A stretch of 64,000 bases of DNA from JADJLQ01 sp964405735 (GTDB lineage Bacteria; Bacteroidota; Bacteroidia; Chitinophagales; Saprospiraceae), in contig CAYOPD010000009.1 of NCBI GenBank assembly GCA_964405735.1, forward strand, positions 1 to 64,000, written 5' to 3'. This document shows positions 33,845 to 42,393 of the stretch, piece after piece. A model generated the notes under the pieces. The model was given only the letters and a program-made list of their open reading frames with translations. It was not told where the DNA came from and did not search any database. Each line of letters opens with the position of its first letter. Position 1 is the first letter of the stretch. Position numbers and translations under genes: made by a program.

Positions 33845-34276
33845 TTAGTTAATATTGATTGTTTTGGGCCCCCGGACCACTTCTTCTTTTTTCGGGAGGG
33901 TGATCGTCAGGATGCCGTTTTCATAGGATGCTGAGATGCTGTTTTGATTGACCTCCGGGCTGATCCTGAAATTGCGGTTGAATTTGTGGTACGAAAATTC
34001 CGTGACGACCTTTTTATTGCCGTTTTCCACTTTTTCCTTGTCCACGGATACGGTCAAAACATCCTTGTCCAGGGTCATTTTGAAATCGTTCTTCTGGAGA
34101 CCCGGGGCTGCCAGGATGATTTGAAATTGGGTGGCTGATTCCTCGATATTGGCCAACGGGCGGGTCCAGGCCCAACCGGAATCTTTGGTATTGTCCACGT
34201 TCCAGACTTTAATAAAATCCTGAACGGCCTGCTCCAACTCTGGGTGCAGAAATGGGAGTTTGAAATTCTTGTGCAT
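33845..34276 (-). CDS. Hsp20/alpha-crystallin family small heat shock protein (second copy)
   Basis: The 143-residue protein has the same architecture: an N-terminal arm with WAWTRPLANIEES, FQIILAAPGLQKNDFKMTL, FSYHKFNRNFRISPEV and ASYENGILTITLPKK. It is the first gene of the Hsp20 pair and differs clearly from the downstream copy, so the duplication is not recent. The ATG at 34276 is chosen over the longer frame. Two related palindromes 50-100 bp upstream suggest regulation by a dimeric protein. Confidence 0.92.
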   Translation of the reverse strand: MHKNFKLPFLHPELEQAVQDFIKVWNVDNTKDSGWAWTRPLANIEESATQFQIILAAPGLQKNDFKMTLDKDVLTVSVDKEKVENGNKKVVTEFSYHKFNRNFRISPEVNQNSISASYENGILTITLPKKEEVVRGPKTININ

Positions 34277-34316
34277 ATTATGACTTTTAATGCTATTGAT
34301 CAAACCATATACCAGT

Positions 34317-34377
34317 GCATAATATGCGCCATTATGGCGTTTTTTTCCAAATTAATATGCCAATATGGCGCATTAAT
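34317..34377. promoter_or_regulatory. Pair of palindromes upstream of the Hsp20 genes
   Basis: CGCCAT-T-ATGGCG (34327-34339) and GCCA-ATA-TGGC within ATTAATATGCCAATATGGCGCATTAAT (34357-34369, outer arms 34351-34377) share the motif GCCAnTATGGC. Their centres are 30 bp apart, about three helical turns. A further palindrome, GCATA-A-TATGC (34317-34327), abuts the first. This does not resemble the CIRCE element. Candidate operator for heat-shock control. Confidence 0.55.
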
Positions 34378-34410
34378 TTGTATTTCCAATAAAAATTGAC
34401 AGCCCCCAAA

Positions 34411-34441
34411 GAAAAAAGGCCTGCACTGGGGGTGAAGGCCT
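34411..34441 (-). terminator. Intrinsic terminator of the GH73-LysM gene
   Basis: On the minus strand AGGCCT...AGGCCT (34436-34441 with 34417-34422) forms a 6-bp stem, extended by CAC/GTG inside, and is followed by TTTTTTC. It lies about 60 bp after the stop of the glucosaminidase gene. Confidence 0.7.
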
Positions 34442-34501
34442 AAGGTTGGTGTGAAAATACTTTTCGTCTTGGGAAAAGCATTAATCCTATATATCTGAGG
34501 G

Positions 34502-35779
34502 TTATTTTATTTTCAATTGTTGACCGATCTGGATGGCGTCGGAAGTCAGTTGGTTAAGTTCTTTGAGGCTGGCTACACTCATATTGAATCTGCGGGCGAT
34601 GCCGAACAGGGTGTCTTTTTCCTGCACGGTATAATATTCGGGATGGGATTCCCTGCCGTTGAGGGATTGTTCAAGCGGAACTCTGACATATTGTAAGGTC
34701 TTATTATCGTTTTCGGAGGGAAGGGGGATGGGGGTTGGCTGTGGTGCGGGTGCCGGGTGGATCATCGTTGTTTCGATTTGGACAGTAGTTTCTACCGTTT
34801 CCGGAGAGGCGATATTCGGGGCGAATTTGGATTTTCTGGTTAAATAAATTTTGGAGCCAACGGCTGGTTGGCTCCCTGCTTCAATGCGGTTTCTTTTATA
34901 TAAATATTTTACTTGTATTCCATACAATTGGGAGATGGATTCCATGGTTTCACCCGGTTTGACCAGGTGGAAGGTGGTTTTTTGGTCCGTTTTCTTTTTC
35001 TTCTTTTGCAGGAAGATGTTCATGGGGGTGTAGATGGGGGCATCCTCATCCTGCAGGATTTCATTGTATTTCATGATCAGTTCCACAGGTACATCAAAAT
35101 CCATCGCGATTTCTGCGGGGCTCGCCCGGTGGTCTACATAAACGCTCTTTAGTCCGTTTACTTTTTGAAACGGTGAGCCTGCCTGGCCTGAAAACAACGC
35201 CTTGGGCGCTTCGGGGGCCACCGGATTTCCGCCGATATCAAACAAATACAAGCGATAATCTTCAATCAGGCTGATCAGCCTTTTGGCATAATGGGGATTG
35301 GTGGCATAACCCGCTTTCTGCAAGCCGACTGCCCAACCTTTGTAATCCTCGCGGGACAGGTTAAACAGGGAAGCATACCGGTTGGTGGTGCGGCCCTCTC
35401 CTGTAATGAAGCTGCTGTGCGCAATAAAACTTTCCCTGGCATCTTCGTACACCCGAAAGCAGGAGCGGATGTGGTTTCCATTTTTGTCAAAATCATCATC
35501 TTTCAGATAATAGGACTTTCCGGACCATCGGTCTCCGCATTTGATGCCGAAGTGGTTGTTGGCTTTCTGGGCCAGCATGCTTGAGCCGGCATAAGATTCG
35601 AGGATCGCCTGGGCGAGTTTAATGCTGGCGGGAATTTTGGTTCGGTGCATCTCTTCAATGGCGATCAACTTGTATTGGTCTATATACGAAGTCAGCCGGG
35701 CATTGCCGCCATCCGATGCATGTAAGGCAAGAGAGTACATAAGCAGGATCATTACGTTTTTTGTCATTCTCAGATTCAT
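34502..35779 (-). CDS. GH73-type glucosaminidase with LysM domains
   Basis: A secreted peptidoglycan hydrolase of 425 residues. After a signal peptide (MTKNVMILLMYSLALHAS) comes a mannosyl-glycoprotein endo-N-acetylglucosaminidase-type domain (about 30-180: IPASIKLAQAILESYAGSS with the catalytic Glu, NNHFGIKCGDRWSGKSYY, YKGWAVGLQKAGYAT). Two LysM domains follow, at about 285-335 (HLVKPGETMESISQLYGI) and at the C-terminus (YYTVQEKDTLFGIARRFNM). It likely cleaves glycan strands during growth or division. Start ATG 35779 gives a proper signal peptide. A promoter with both -33 and -7 elements precedes it. Confidence 0.9.
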   Translation of the reverse strand: MNLRMTKNVMILLMYSLALHASDGGNARLTSYIDQYKLIAIEEMHRTKIPASIKLAQAILESYAGSSMLAQKANNHFGIKCGDRWSGKSYYLKDDDFDKNGNHIRSCFRVYEDARESFIAHSSFITGEGRTTNRYASLFNLSREDYKGWAVGLQKAGYATNPHYAKRLISLIEDYRLYLFDIGGNPVAPEAPKALFSGQAGSPFQKVNGLKSVYVDHRASPAEIAMDFDVPVELIMKYNEILQDEDAPIYTPMNIFLQKKKKKTDQKTTFHLVKPGETMESISQLYGIQVKYLYKRNRIEAGSQPAVGSKIYLTRKSKFAPNIASPETVETTVQIETTMIHPAPAPQPTPIPLPSENDNKTLQYVRVPLEQSLNGRESHPEYYTVQEKDTLFGIARRFNMSVASLKELNQLTSDAIQIGQQLKIK

Positions 35780-35845
35780 CACTTTTCTTTTTTCAGGTTT
35801 TTGGATAAATGGGCATATGATATATTGATTTGTAATCGTGGAGGC

Positions 35846-35880
35846 CAAACTTATGCCAAGGTCTGTTAATCGAATTCAAA
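35846..35880 (-). promoter_or_regulatory. Promoter of the GH73-LysM gene
   Basis: On the minus strand TTTG (35877-35880) is followed after 23 bases by TAAGTTTG (35846-35853): both promoter elements within the accepted spacing. It predicts a leader of roughly 60 bases to the ATG at 35779. Confidence 0.65.
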
Positions 35881-36122
35881 TGCGGCGGTGACGGTTAAAT
35901 ATTGAATTGTGATTCAATTGATTAGACTGTGGCTAAAACATATTAAAACGGTTGTTAATGCGTTGTAAATGTGGTCCGGTGATGTACCTGAATGCCCAGT
36001 ATGCCCCCCCGGTTCCCGCTATGGAAAATCAGGCATGGGGCCCTAAAAGGATCCGAAACGGATGGAACAACAATGTTTAAAACGCCTTACCGGATTTACC
36101 GGAGTGCACCGGGAAAGCCGGG
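35881..36122. other. Intergenic region between the two peptidoglycan hydrolases
   Basis: The gap between the GH73 gene start (35779) and the MltD-like stop (36123) is 343 bp. Apart from the promoter at 35846-35880 it holds one perfect inverted repeat, TTGAAT-TGTG-ATTCAA (35902-35917), and otherwise no coding or RNA signal that I can support. Confidence 0.4.
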
Positions 36123-37619
36123 TCAGAAAGCGAGGGGCAGCACGATGCCTGTGGTACGGCGGGCATCGGGGGTGATCTTTATATCCTCCATCGAAAGATC
36201 AGGCATCTTCCGCAAAGCATCCTGCAGGCTCTCCCCGCGGCGAAGCCGGTAATGATTATTAAGATCAAGGTTTTCAAACGGGCTTTGATACGAATCCACT
36301 TTATTGTAATAAGCGCCAAGCCCGGTGTGTTCTTTACGGTTCAACGGCAGTACGGCCGTGTTTATCTTATGCACCTGGAGTTTGGGCCGCTTGATGAACT
36401 TCCTGACATTTCCGCTGATGGAAATTTTGTGGTCACTTTTTATATAGTGAATGAGCAAAGGTTTATTGGTTGCGATCTCATCGGAGTGCATGCCATTCCA
36501 ATGACGGATATTGTATTTATCCACGTTGAACCATTCTGCAATTTCAGCCAGTTTCTCTCCCGGCTGGGCCTCATAGAGGACATGATCGTAATAAATCTCG
36601 TCGATCAGGGAACTGTCCACGATTTCTGCTTTAGAAACCGCGGGCAAAGCAGTCTCCTTCTTTTCAATGTTGTGGACATGATTTTCCACCAGGGGCATAA
36701 AACGGGAAGGAAGCAAGAGCGTATAACCCACCGTATTGGATGGGATAAAGTCTTTGCGGTAGGATGTATTTAAGAAACGGATATCCTCAATGGAGATCCC
36801 GGTAAGTTCTGAAATTTTCTGAAAACTCAGCTGATCGTATATTTTGATTGCCTGCGTAATCTGAAAATCCAGCCTGGGCGTTTCCGGAACGAGGTAATAT
36901 TCCGAATAGTGTTTCATCAAATAAGCTGCGGCCAAAAATGCAGGAACATAATTCCGCGTTTCTTTTGGGAGATAATTTCTAAGTTTCCAGAAATTCCGGG
37001 AGCCGGATATAGCAATGGCCTGATTCACGCGGCCCGGGCCGCTGTTGTATGCGGCAATGGCCAGCGCCCAGTCTTTGTACTTTCCATGCAATTCAGTCAG
37101 GTATTCCAGCGCGGCATCGGTGGCACGATAAGGATCTTCGCGTTCATCCACATATTTGTCGATGACCAGTTGATTCATTTTGGCGGTGCCCGGCATAAAC
37201 TGCCACAATCCCTGTGCCCCAACCCGGCTGCGGGCACCGGTGCGGAGCGCGGACTCTATGATGCTTATGAATTTGATGTCGTTGGGCAGTCCTTTTTCTT
37301 CAATCTTGCGTTCGAAAATGGGAAAATAAATCGACGTGCGTCCCAATAAGACCTCAGTCCATTGGGGCCTGGAGGTCAGATAGACTCTTAAATAGTTTTT
37401 TACCTCTGAGGTGAACTTGGGCTCAAATAAATTGGTGACGGCCAGGATCCTGTTTTCAAGTTCTGCTTCGGATAGGTCAACAAATAAATCACGATATACC
37501 TTGTTTGCCAGTGCGTATTCAGCAGAAACGGCATTAGCCTTTGATTCGCTGAGGGAGAATGCAAAGGAAAGGGGAAGACAAAGAACGGCAATCAGTACAG
37601 TCAGTCGGTTAAGTCGCAT
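36123..37619 (-). CDS. MltD-like lytic murein transglycosylase
   Basis: A 498-residue exported lytic transglycosylase. After a signal peptide (MRLNRLTVLIAVLCLPLSFAF) comes an N-terminal helical region, then an SLT domain (about 105-225) with the catalytic Glu in FISIIESALRTGARSRVGAQGLWQFMPGTAK and the AYNSGPGRV motif. A LysM-like region follows (EAQPGEKLAEIAEWFNVDKYNIRHWN, about 365-390) and the C-terminus has another weak one (YRLRRGESLQDALRKMP). It cleaves glycan strands to 1,6-anhydro ends. A possible -7 box lies 116 bp upstream (37735-37742). Confidence 0.9.
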   Translation of the reverse strand: MRLNRLTVLIAVLCLPLSFAFSLSESKANAVSAEYALANKVYRDLFVDLSEAELENRILAVTNLFEPKFTSEVKNYLRVYLTSRPQWTEVLLGRTSIYFPIFERKIEEKGLPNDIKFISIIESALRTGARSRVGAQGLWQFMPGTAKMNQLVIDKYVDEREDPYRATDAALEYLTELHGKYKDWALAIAAYNSGPGRVNQAIAISGSRNFWKLRNYLPKETRNYVPAFLAAAYLMKHYSEYYLVPETPRLDFQITQAIKIYDQLSFQKISELTGISIEDIRFLNTSYRKDFIPSNTVGYTLLLPSRFMPLVENHVHNIEKKETALPAVSKAEIVDSSLIDEIYYDHVLYEAQPGEKLAEIAEWFNVDKYNIRHWNGMHSDEIATNKPLLIHYIKSDHKISISGNVRKFIKRPKLQVHKINTAVLPLNRKEHTGLGAYYNKVDSYQSPFENLDLNNHYRLRRGESLQDALRKMPDLSMEDIKITPDARRTTGIVLPLAF

Positions 37620-37734
37620 GAGTAAATTTGTCGGTTATAAAGCTACTAAGAAAATCAATAAATTTTAATTTATTGGCATTTTGCCATACAATAACATATA
37701 GTTTAAAAAGCTATTTGTATTTTCGAATGCTTCG

Positions 37735-37742
37735 CAAAGGTA
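37735..37742 (-). promoter_or_regulatory. Possible -7 promoter element of the MltD-like gene
   Basis: The minus strand reads TACCTTTG, 116 bases before the ATG at 37619, leaving a longer leader than its neighbours. Less certain for that reason. Confidence 0.35.
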
Positions 37743-37867
37743 GCCTTTAACAGTGGTCCACCTTTTAAAAAAACCTTAAATAAAGCTAATGAAATATAAA
37801 TAAGGATTGACATCTTTGTCAAGTTTTATCTCTAAACTAATCATTCTCAATAATTTAAAACGTTATT

Positions 37868-39100
37868 TTGAACTGGAGTCAGGTTTTAGCTAAACGATGG
37901 AATTACAGTTTTGCGGTGGCATTCCTGTTCCTGGCCCTGGTCGCTGAGGTCCTCAGCACCACTTTTTGGCAGCAGACGATGTCCATCGAAGCCTGCCGGT
38001 GGATCCATTTTATTTCAGGTCTTGTCATTGGACTTGCCTTGCTGTTTGCCACGCAAAACCATACCGGCAAGCAGGATTCGTATCAGCTCGTTTCTTTATT
38101 GTTGCTCCTCTTTTTATTCACCTGGGCTGCGATCCGGTTAAATCCATTGTATGAACAAAATCCGCTGGATCACACGCGTGCGGATATGTTGCCCGTCATC
38201 CGGGTTATGGCCCGTCGTTTCATTCACCTCGAACCGGTTTATACGATGATCCCCGAAATCTGGTCCGGGGTGATGCCGGTTTATCTTCCGGCACTCTGGC
38301 TTCCTTTTGTGCCCGCCGTGGCTGCAGGCTTGGATCTGCGTTGGACCACCCTGATGGCCTTGTTTTTTGGGCTGGCTTATCTTTTTCACCGGGTGCGGGC
38401 CAATGTATATTCTTTACTCGTCTTTTTGCCGGCAGGCTTATGGATGGATTACCAGATCAACAACCGTAATGAAACTTTTGTGTGGTCGGAAGAAGGAATT
38501 GTATACGGATATTATATTCTGCTGGCCCTTGCGCTCTACATTAAAGCCTACCGGCTGACGGGGGTGATCATGGCCTGCTGTCTGCTCAGCCGTTATGGCA
38601 TCCTGTTTTATGCCGGGGCCTTGATCTGTTGTTTATATTCATCCGGTGACCGGCGTGCTTTATTAAAGTATGTTATTTCTGCCACCGCCACCGGCATTCT
38701 TTTGTTTACCATCAGCGGGGCCTGGGGATATATTCCTGAATTCATCCGGCTCCCGGGCGTATACGTGGATAACCTGCTGGCCAACCCGGCGAAATACCAT
38801 GATGTCATGAAGGATGCGCTGGGATTTGTTCCGTTGACGGATCCGTCTTTTTATAAATCGATGTTCCGGTTATTGATCTTTTTATTGGCCGTCTTCGCTT
38901 TCTTAATGGTGCAACAGTATAAAAAAAATCCGCATCCCTTTGTCCTGCTGGGCTTTCTCAAACTCAGCCTGGTGGTGTTTTATCATTTTATTCCCATCCC
39001 TTATACCTATCTTTTTCATACTTCAGTGTGGGTCTCGATGGCCATATTCTTTTTGTATTCGAGCCACCAGGCGGATAATGTGTATAATTTTACGGGATGA
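37868..39100 (+). CDS. Polytopic membrane protein, possibly GT-C-fold glycosyltransferase
   Basis: The 410-residue protein has about ten hydrophobic segments, among them FAVAFLFLALVAEVL, LVIGLALLFA, LVSLLLLLFLFTWAAI, ALYIKAYRLTGVIMACCLL, ILLFTISGAWGYIP and SVWVSMAIFFLY. A long loop with DHTRADMLPVIRVMARRF and PVYLPALWLPFVPA resembles the first loop of lipid-dependent GT-C enzymes, but no decisive catalytic motif is seen. The start is TTG at 37868, since the first ATG would cut off the first membrane segment. It overlaps the methylmalonyl-CoA mutase start by four bases (ATGA). Function not recognised. Confidence 0.6.
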   Translation: MNWSQVLAKRWNYSFAVAFLFLALVAEVLSTTFWQQTMSIEACRWIHFISGLVIGLALLFATQNHTGKQDSYQLVSLLLLLFLFTWAAIRLNPLYEQNPLDHTRADMLPVIRVMARRFIHLEPVYTMIPEIWSGVMPVYLPALWLPFVPAVAAGLDLRWTTLMALFFGLAYLFHRVRANVYSLLVFLPAGLWMDYQINNRNETFVWSEEGIVYGYYILLALALYIKAYRLTGVIMACCLLSRYGILFYAGALICCLYSSGDRRALLKYVISATATGILLFTISGAWGYIPEFIRLPGVYVDNLLANPAKYHDVMKDALGFVPLTDPSFYKSMFRLLIFLLAVFAFLMVQQYKKNPHPFVLLGFLKLSLVVFYHFIPIPYTYLFHTSVWVSMAIFFLYSSHQADNVYNFTG

Positions 39101-41142
39101 AAGGCAAGGGTATCCATTTTCGCGATGTTCCTTTTGACAGTTCCCTGAGAGGGTCCTCGCCACAGCCGCCTATGACAGGTCTCCCTCCATTCCGTGGCGG
39201 ACCATATGCCACGATGTATGTATCGCAGCCCTGGACCATCCGGCAGTATGCGGGTTTTTCCACTGCGGAAGAGAGCAATGCTTTTTACAAAAACAATCTC
39301 GCGGCCGGCCAGCGGGGATTGAGTGTGGCCTTTGACCTGGCTACCCACCGGGGATACGATTCTGACCATCCACGGGTCAGGGGGGATGTGGGTAAAGCCG
39401 GTGTTGCCATCGATAGCGTGGAGGACATGAAAATCCTCTTTGACGGGATTCCGCTGGATAAGATGTCGGTATCCATGACCATGAATGGCGCGGTCATTCC
39501 CATACTTGCTTTTTTTATTGTCTGCGCGGAAGAACAGAACGTGCGGCCTGACCAACTCACCGGTACCATTCAGAATGATATCCTGAAGGAATTCCTGGTT
39601 CGCAATACTTATATTTATCCGCCTGTGGCATCCATGCGGCTGGTGACCGATATCTTTAAATTCACTTCAACACACCTTCCCCGCTTCAATTCGATCAGCG
39701 TGAGCGGCTATCATATGCTCGAAGCCGGGGCCCCTCCGCACCTTGAACTGGCTTTTACCCTGGCGGATGGGTTGGAGTACCTGCAATATGGCATCCGGGC
39801 GGGTCTTGGGATCGATGAGTTTGCTCCCCGGATTTCTTTTTTTTTCGGGATCGGGATGGACTTTTTTCGTGAAATCGCTAAACTGAGGGCTGCCCGGATC
39901 CTTTGGGCAAGGCTTGTAAAAACAGCCGGGAGCGATTCGCCCAGGTCTCAGGTATTGCGCACCCATTGCCAGACCTCAGGCTGGTCGTTGACGCAGCAGG
40001 ATCCTTATAACAACATAGCCAGGACAGCCCTGGAAGCGCTTGCCGCAGCATGGGGCGGGACCCAGTCCCTGCACACCAATTCCATGGATGAGGCGGTATC
40101 CCTTCCAACTCAGGAAACCGCGGCCATTGCCCGGGAAACCCAACTTTATTTGCAAAAGGAAGCAGGCTTTGGACATTGGCCGGATCCGTCAGGGGGGTCT
40201 ACCCTGATTGAATCGCTGACCGATGAACTTGCAAGGGAGAGTTGGAAAATCATCGAAGAGATTCGTTCCCTGGGCGGCATGACCAGGGCCATTCAGGAAG
40301 GCTATCCCAAAAGAAGGATTGAAGAAGCGGCCGCTCTGAAGCAGGCGCGCATAGACAGCGGAGAGGATAAAATCATCGGCCTCAATATTTATCCGCCGGA
40401 GCAGGAATCTGTTATTCCGGTCCTTCAGGTTGATCATCAAAAAGTATTGCAAATCCAGAAGAAGCGGCTGGATACCCTCAAAAAAAACCGCAATCAGGGG
40501 CGGGTCAACCAGGCCCTTCAGCGTATTACCCGTGCCTGCAGGAACGAAGAAGACAACATACTCGCGCAGGCCATCGAGGCTGCACGAATGCGGGCTACCC
40601 TGGGCGAAATCTCTTCGGCCATTGAAAAGGCATTCGGTAGATATCATGCCCCCGCGGGGGGTTTGTCCAAAATCTATGCAGCCCACAGCATGAAAAATAA
40701 ATATTTCAAAAAGGCGTGTAAACGGGTCCTTGACTTCGAGAAAAAATTTGGGAGGCGGCCAAGGATCCTGATCGCCAAAATGGGCCAGGATGGCCACGAC
40801 CGCGGTGCCCGAATCATCGCCACCGGTTTTGCCGACCTGGGTTTTGATGTGGACATCGGTCCCTTGTTTCAAACGCCGGCTGAAACGGCGAGGCATGCGA
40901 TCGAAAACGACGTACATTTTGTAGGAGTATCTACCCTGGCAGGGGCGCATCAGGCCCTTATTCCCGAATTGATCGATATCCTTAAAGAGAATGACCGCGA
41001 AGACATAGCAGTTATTGCAGGCGGTATCATCCCGGATGCCGATGCCCGGGCTTTGTTTGATAAAGGAGTGCTTGCCGTATTTGGTCCAGGAACCAATCTG
41101 GCCGAAGCGGCTTGCGAATTGATGAAGCTAAGCCTTAGATAA
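39097..41142 (+). CDS. scpA: Methylmalonyl-CoA mutase, large subunit type
   Basis: A B12-dependent mutase that interconverts methylmalonyl-CoA and succinyl-CoA. The 681-residue protein has the TIM-barrel part with PYATMYVSQPWTIRQYAGFSTAE, SVAFDLATHRGYDSDHPR and SGYHMLEAGAPP, a linker, and the C-terminal cobalamin-binding domain (about 550-680) with the DxHxxG motif in GQDGHDRG, GVSTLAGAH and GGIIPDADA. The YATMY and substrate-side residues match methylmalonyl-CoA rather than isobutyryl-CoA mutase. No small subunit or MeaB chaperone gene is adjacent. It overlaps the upstream membrane protein by ATGA and is followed by heptamer repeats. Confidence 0.9.
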   Translation: MKGKGIHFRDVPFDSSLRGSSPQPPMTGLPPFRGGPYATMYVSQPWTIRQYAGFSTAEESNAFYKNNLAAGQRGLSVAFDLATHRGYDSDHPRVRGDVGKAGVAIDSVEDMKILFDGIPLDKMSVSMTMNGAVIPILAFFIVCAEEQNVRPDQLTGTIQNDILKEFLVRNTYIYPPVASMRLVTDIFKFTSTHLPRFNSISVSGYHMLEAGAPPHLELAFTLADGLEYLQYGIRAGLGIDEFAPRISFFFGIGMDFFREIAKLRAARILWARLVKTAGSDSPRSQVLRTHCQTSGWSLTQQDPYNNIARTALEALAAAWGGTQSLHTNSMDEAVSLPTQETAAIARETQLYLQKEAGFGHWPDPSGGSTLIESLTDELARESWKIIEEIRSLGGMTRAIQEGYPKRRIEEAAALKQARIDSGEDKIIGLNIYPPEQESVIPVLQVDHQKVLQIQKKRLDTLKKNRNQGRVNQALQRITRACRNEEDNILAQAIEAARMRATLGEISSAIEKAFGRYHAPAGGLSKIYAAHSMKNKYFKKACKRVLDFEKKFGRRPRILIAKMGQDGHDRGARIIATGFADLGFDVDIGPLFQTPAETARHAIENDVHFVGVSTLAGAHQALIPELIDILKENDREDIAVIAGGIIPDADARALFDKGVLAVFGPGTNLAEAACELMKLSLR

Positions 41143-41161
41143 GGAAGAAAGTAGGAAAGGA

Positions 41162-41196
41162 GAAGGGCGAACGGTGAAAGGCGAAAGGCGAAAGGC
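41162..41196. repeat. Five-unit heptamer repeat GAAAGGC
   Basis: Five heptads GAAGGGC-GAACGGT-GAAAGGC-GAAAGGC-GAAAGGC run without gaps between the convergent ends of the mutase gene and hemW. The unit differs from the TGATAGC/AGTCAGC heptads elsewhere but has the same 7-bp period. Confidence 0.8.
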
Positions 41197-41228
41197 TGTC
41201 CATGCCTGAATTTGGTTGAAAAGCTTTC

Positions 41229-42341
41229 TCACAGAAACAAATCCACGGTCACCCGGTCAGCCATAAATTTTCCTTTTCTGGTAAGCCGGTAAAAATTGCC
41301 TTCCTGTAAAAGGTGCCCGCTCTGAATGTGTTTTTCCGCGCTTTGGATCAGGTGAGGCCGGAACGATTCAGGCACTTTCAGGAGATCCAGTCCTTCCGCA
41401 GTCCGGATCCGGGTAAGGACGAGTTCATTATAGATATGGATGGGGTCCAGTAGTTCTGATTCATAATAAGGCATTCCTTCGGCGATGGCTTTAATATAAA
41501 CATGGTTATTCGATACATTCCATTGCCGTTCTCCTTCACGATAGGAATGAGCGGAAGGGCCTATACCCAGGTATTCCACACCTTGCCAATAACTGCTGTT
41601 GTGTTTGGATTCAAAACCGGCTTTGGCAAAATTGGAAATTTCATAGTGTCTCCAGCCACGTTGTCCTGCTTCATCTATGAGAAAGTCAAATTGCCGGATC
41701 GTCTCTTCGTCCTCCGGGGCAGGGGACTTTCCTTTTTTAATTTGATCCGCGAGGATGGTCCTGGGCTCCACCGTAAGGGCATAACAGGACAGGTGCGGAA
41801 TGTCCAGGTCAAAAGCCTGCAGCAGGTTTCTTCGCCATTGATCCATGGAGGAGCCAGGTATTCCGTAAATCAGGTCAATGGTTATATTGTCATACCCCGC
41901 TTCCTTGCTCCATTGGATCGATTCCAGGGCCTGTCCCGCATGATGCGCGCGATGCATAAATTTCAGGTCATCATCCAAAAAGGATTGGACGCCGATGCTC
42001 AGACGGTTGATGCCGGCATCACGGAGTTGCCTTAGGTACTGTGGATTCAGATCATCCGGGTTGGCCTCAAGGGTCACTTCGCATTCAGGTTCTACTTCAT
42101 ACAGTACATGGATATGCGAAATCAATGATTTTATTTCGGCCGCCTGGAGGAGGGAAGGGGTGCCACCCCCAAAATAAATCGTCGAAATGAGCCTGCCGGG
42201 CAAATAGGTTTTTCGAAGGTCAAGTTCTCGGTGCAGGGCTTTAACCAATTCATCCTTGTATTTGAGATTGGTGGAAAAATGAAAATTACAATATGTGCAG
42301 GCCTGTTTGCAAAAAGGGATGTGAATGTAGATGCCTGCCAT
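41229..42341 (-). CDS. hemW: HemW-like radical SAM protein (coproporphyrinogen oxidase-like)
   Basis: HemW-type proteins bind heme and act in heme delivery; related HemN is the oxygen-independent coproporphyrinogen III dehydrogenase. The 370-residue protein starts MAGIYIHIPFCKQACTYCNFHF with the CxxxCxxC cluster motif, followed by TIYFGGGTPSLL, VTLEANPDDL, RLSIGVQSFLDDDL, LIYGIPGSSMDQW and the C-terminal HNSSYWQGVEYLGIGPSAHS. It lacks the extra N-terminal Cys of true HemN, favouring HemW. The ATG at 42341 is chosen over a longer frame. It is divergent from the TamA-like gene, with 52 bp between the starts. Confidence 0.9.
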   Translation of the reverse strand: MAGIYIHIPFCKQACTYCNFHFSTNLKYKDELVKALHRELDLRKTYLPGRLISTIYFGGGTPSLLQAAEIKSLISHIHVLYEVEPECEVTLEANPDDLNPQYLRQLRDAGINRLSIGVQSFLDDDLKFMHRAHHAGQALESIQWSKEAGYDNITIDLIYGIPGSSMDQWRRNLLQAFDLDIPHLSCYALTVEPRTILADQIKKGKSPAPEDEETIRQFDFLIDEAGQRGWRHYEISNFAKAGFESKHNSSYWQGVEYLGIGPSAHSYREGERQWNVSNNHVYIKAIAEGMPYYESELLDPIHIYNELVLTRIRTAEGLDLLKVPESFRPHLIQSAEKHIQSGHLLQEGNFYRLTRKGKFMADRVTVDLFL

Positions 42342-42393
42342 ACCGGTAAAAGGGCAAAATACAGGCTTCCTGTATTTTCGCGGGGAATTGGTC

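Noticed and set aside
34360..34376. Sigma-54-like promoter TGGCGC...TTTG near the Hsp20 genes
   Set aside because: It is on the plus strand, pointing away from the Hsp20 genes, and the -12 GC element is missing.
36252..36773. Plus-strand open frame of 173 codons opposite the MltD-like gene
   Set aside because: It lies wholly antisense to a gene with catalytic motifs and has no promoter, signal or recognisable domain.
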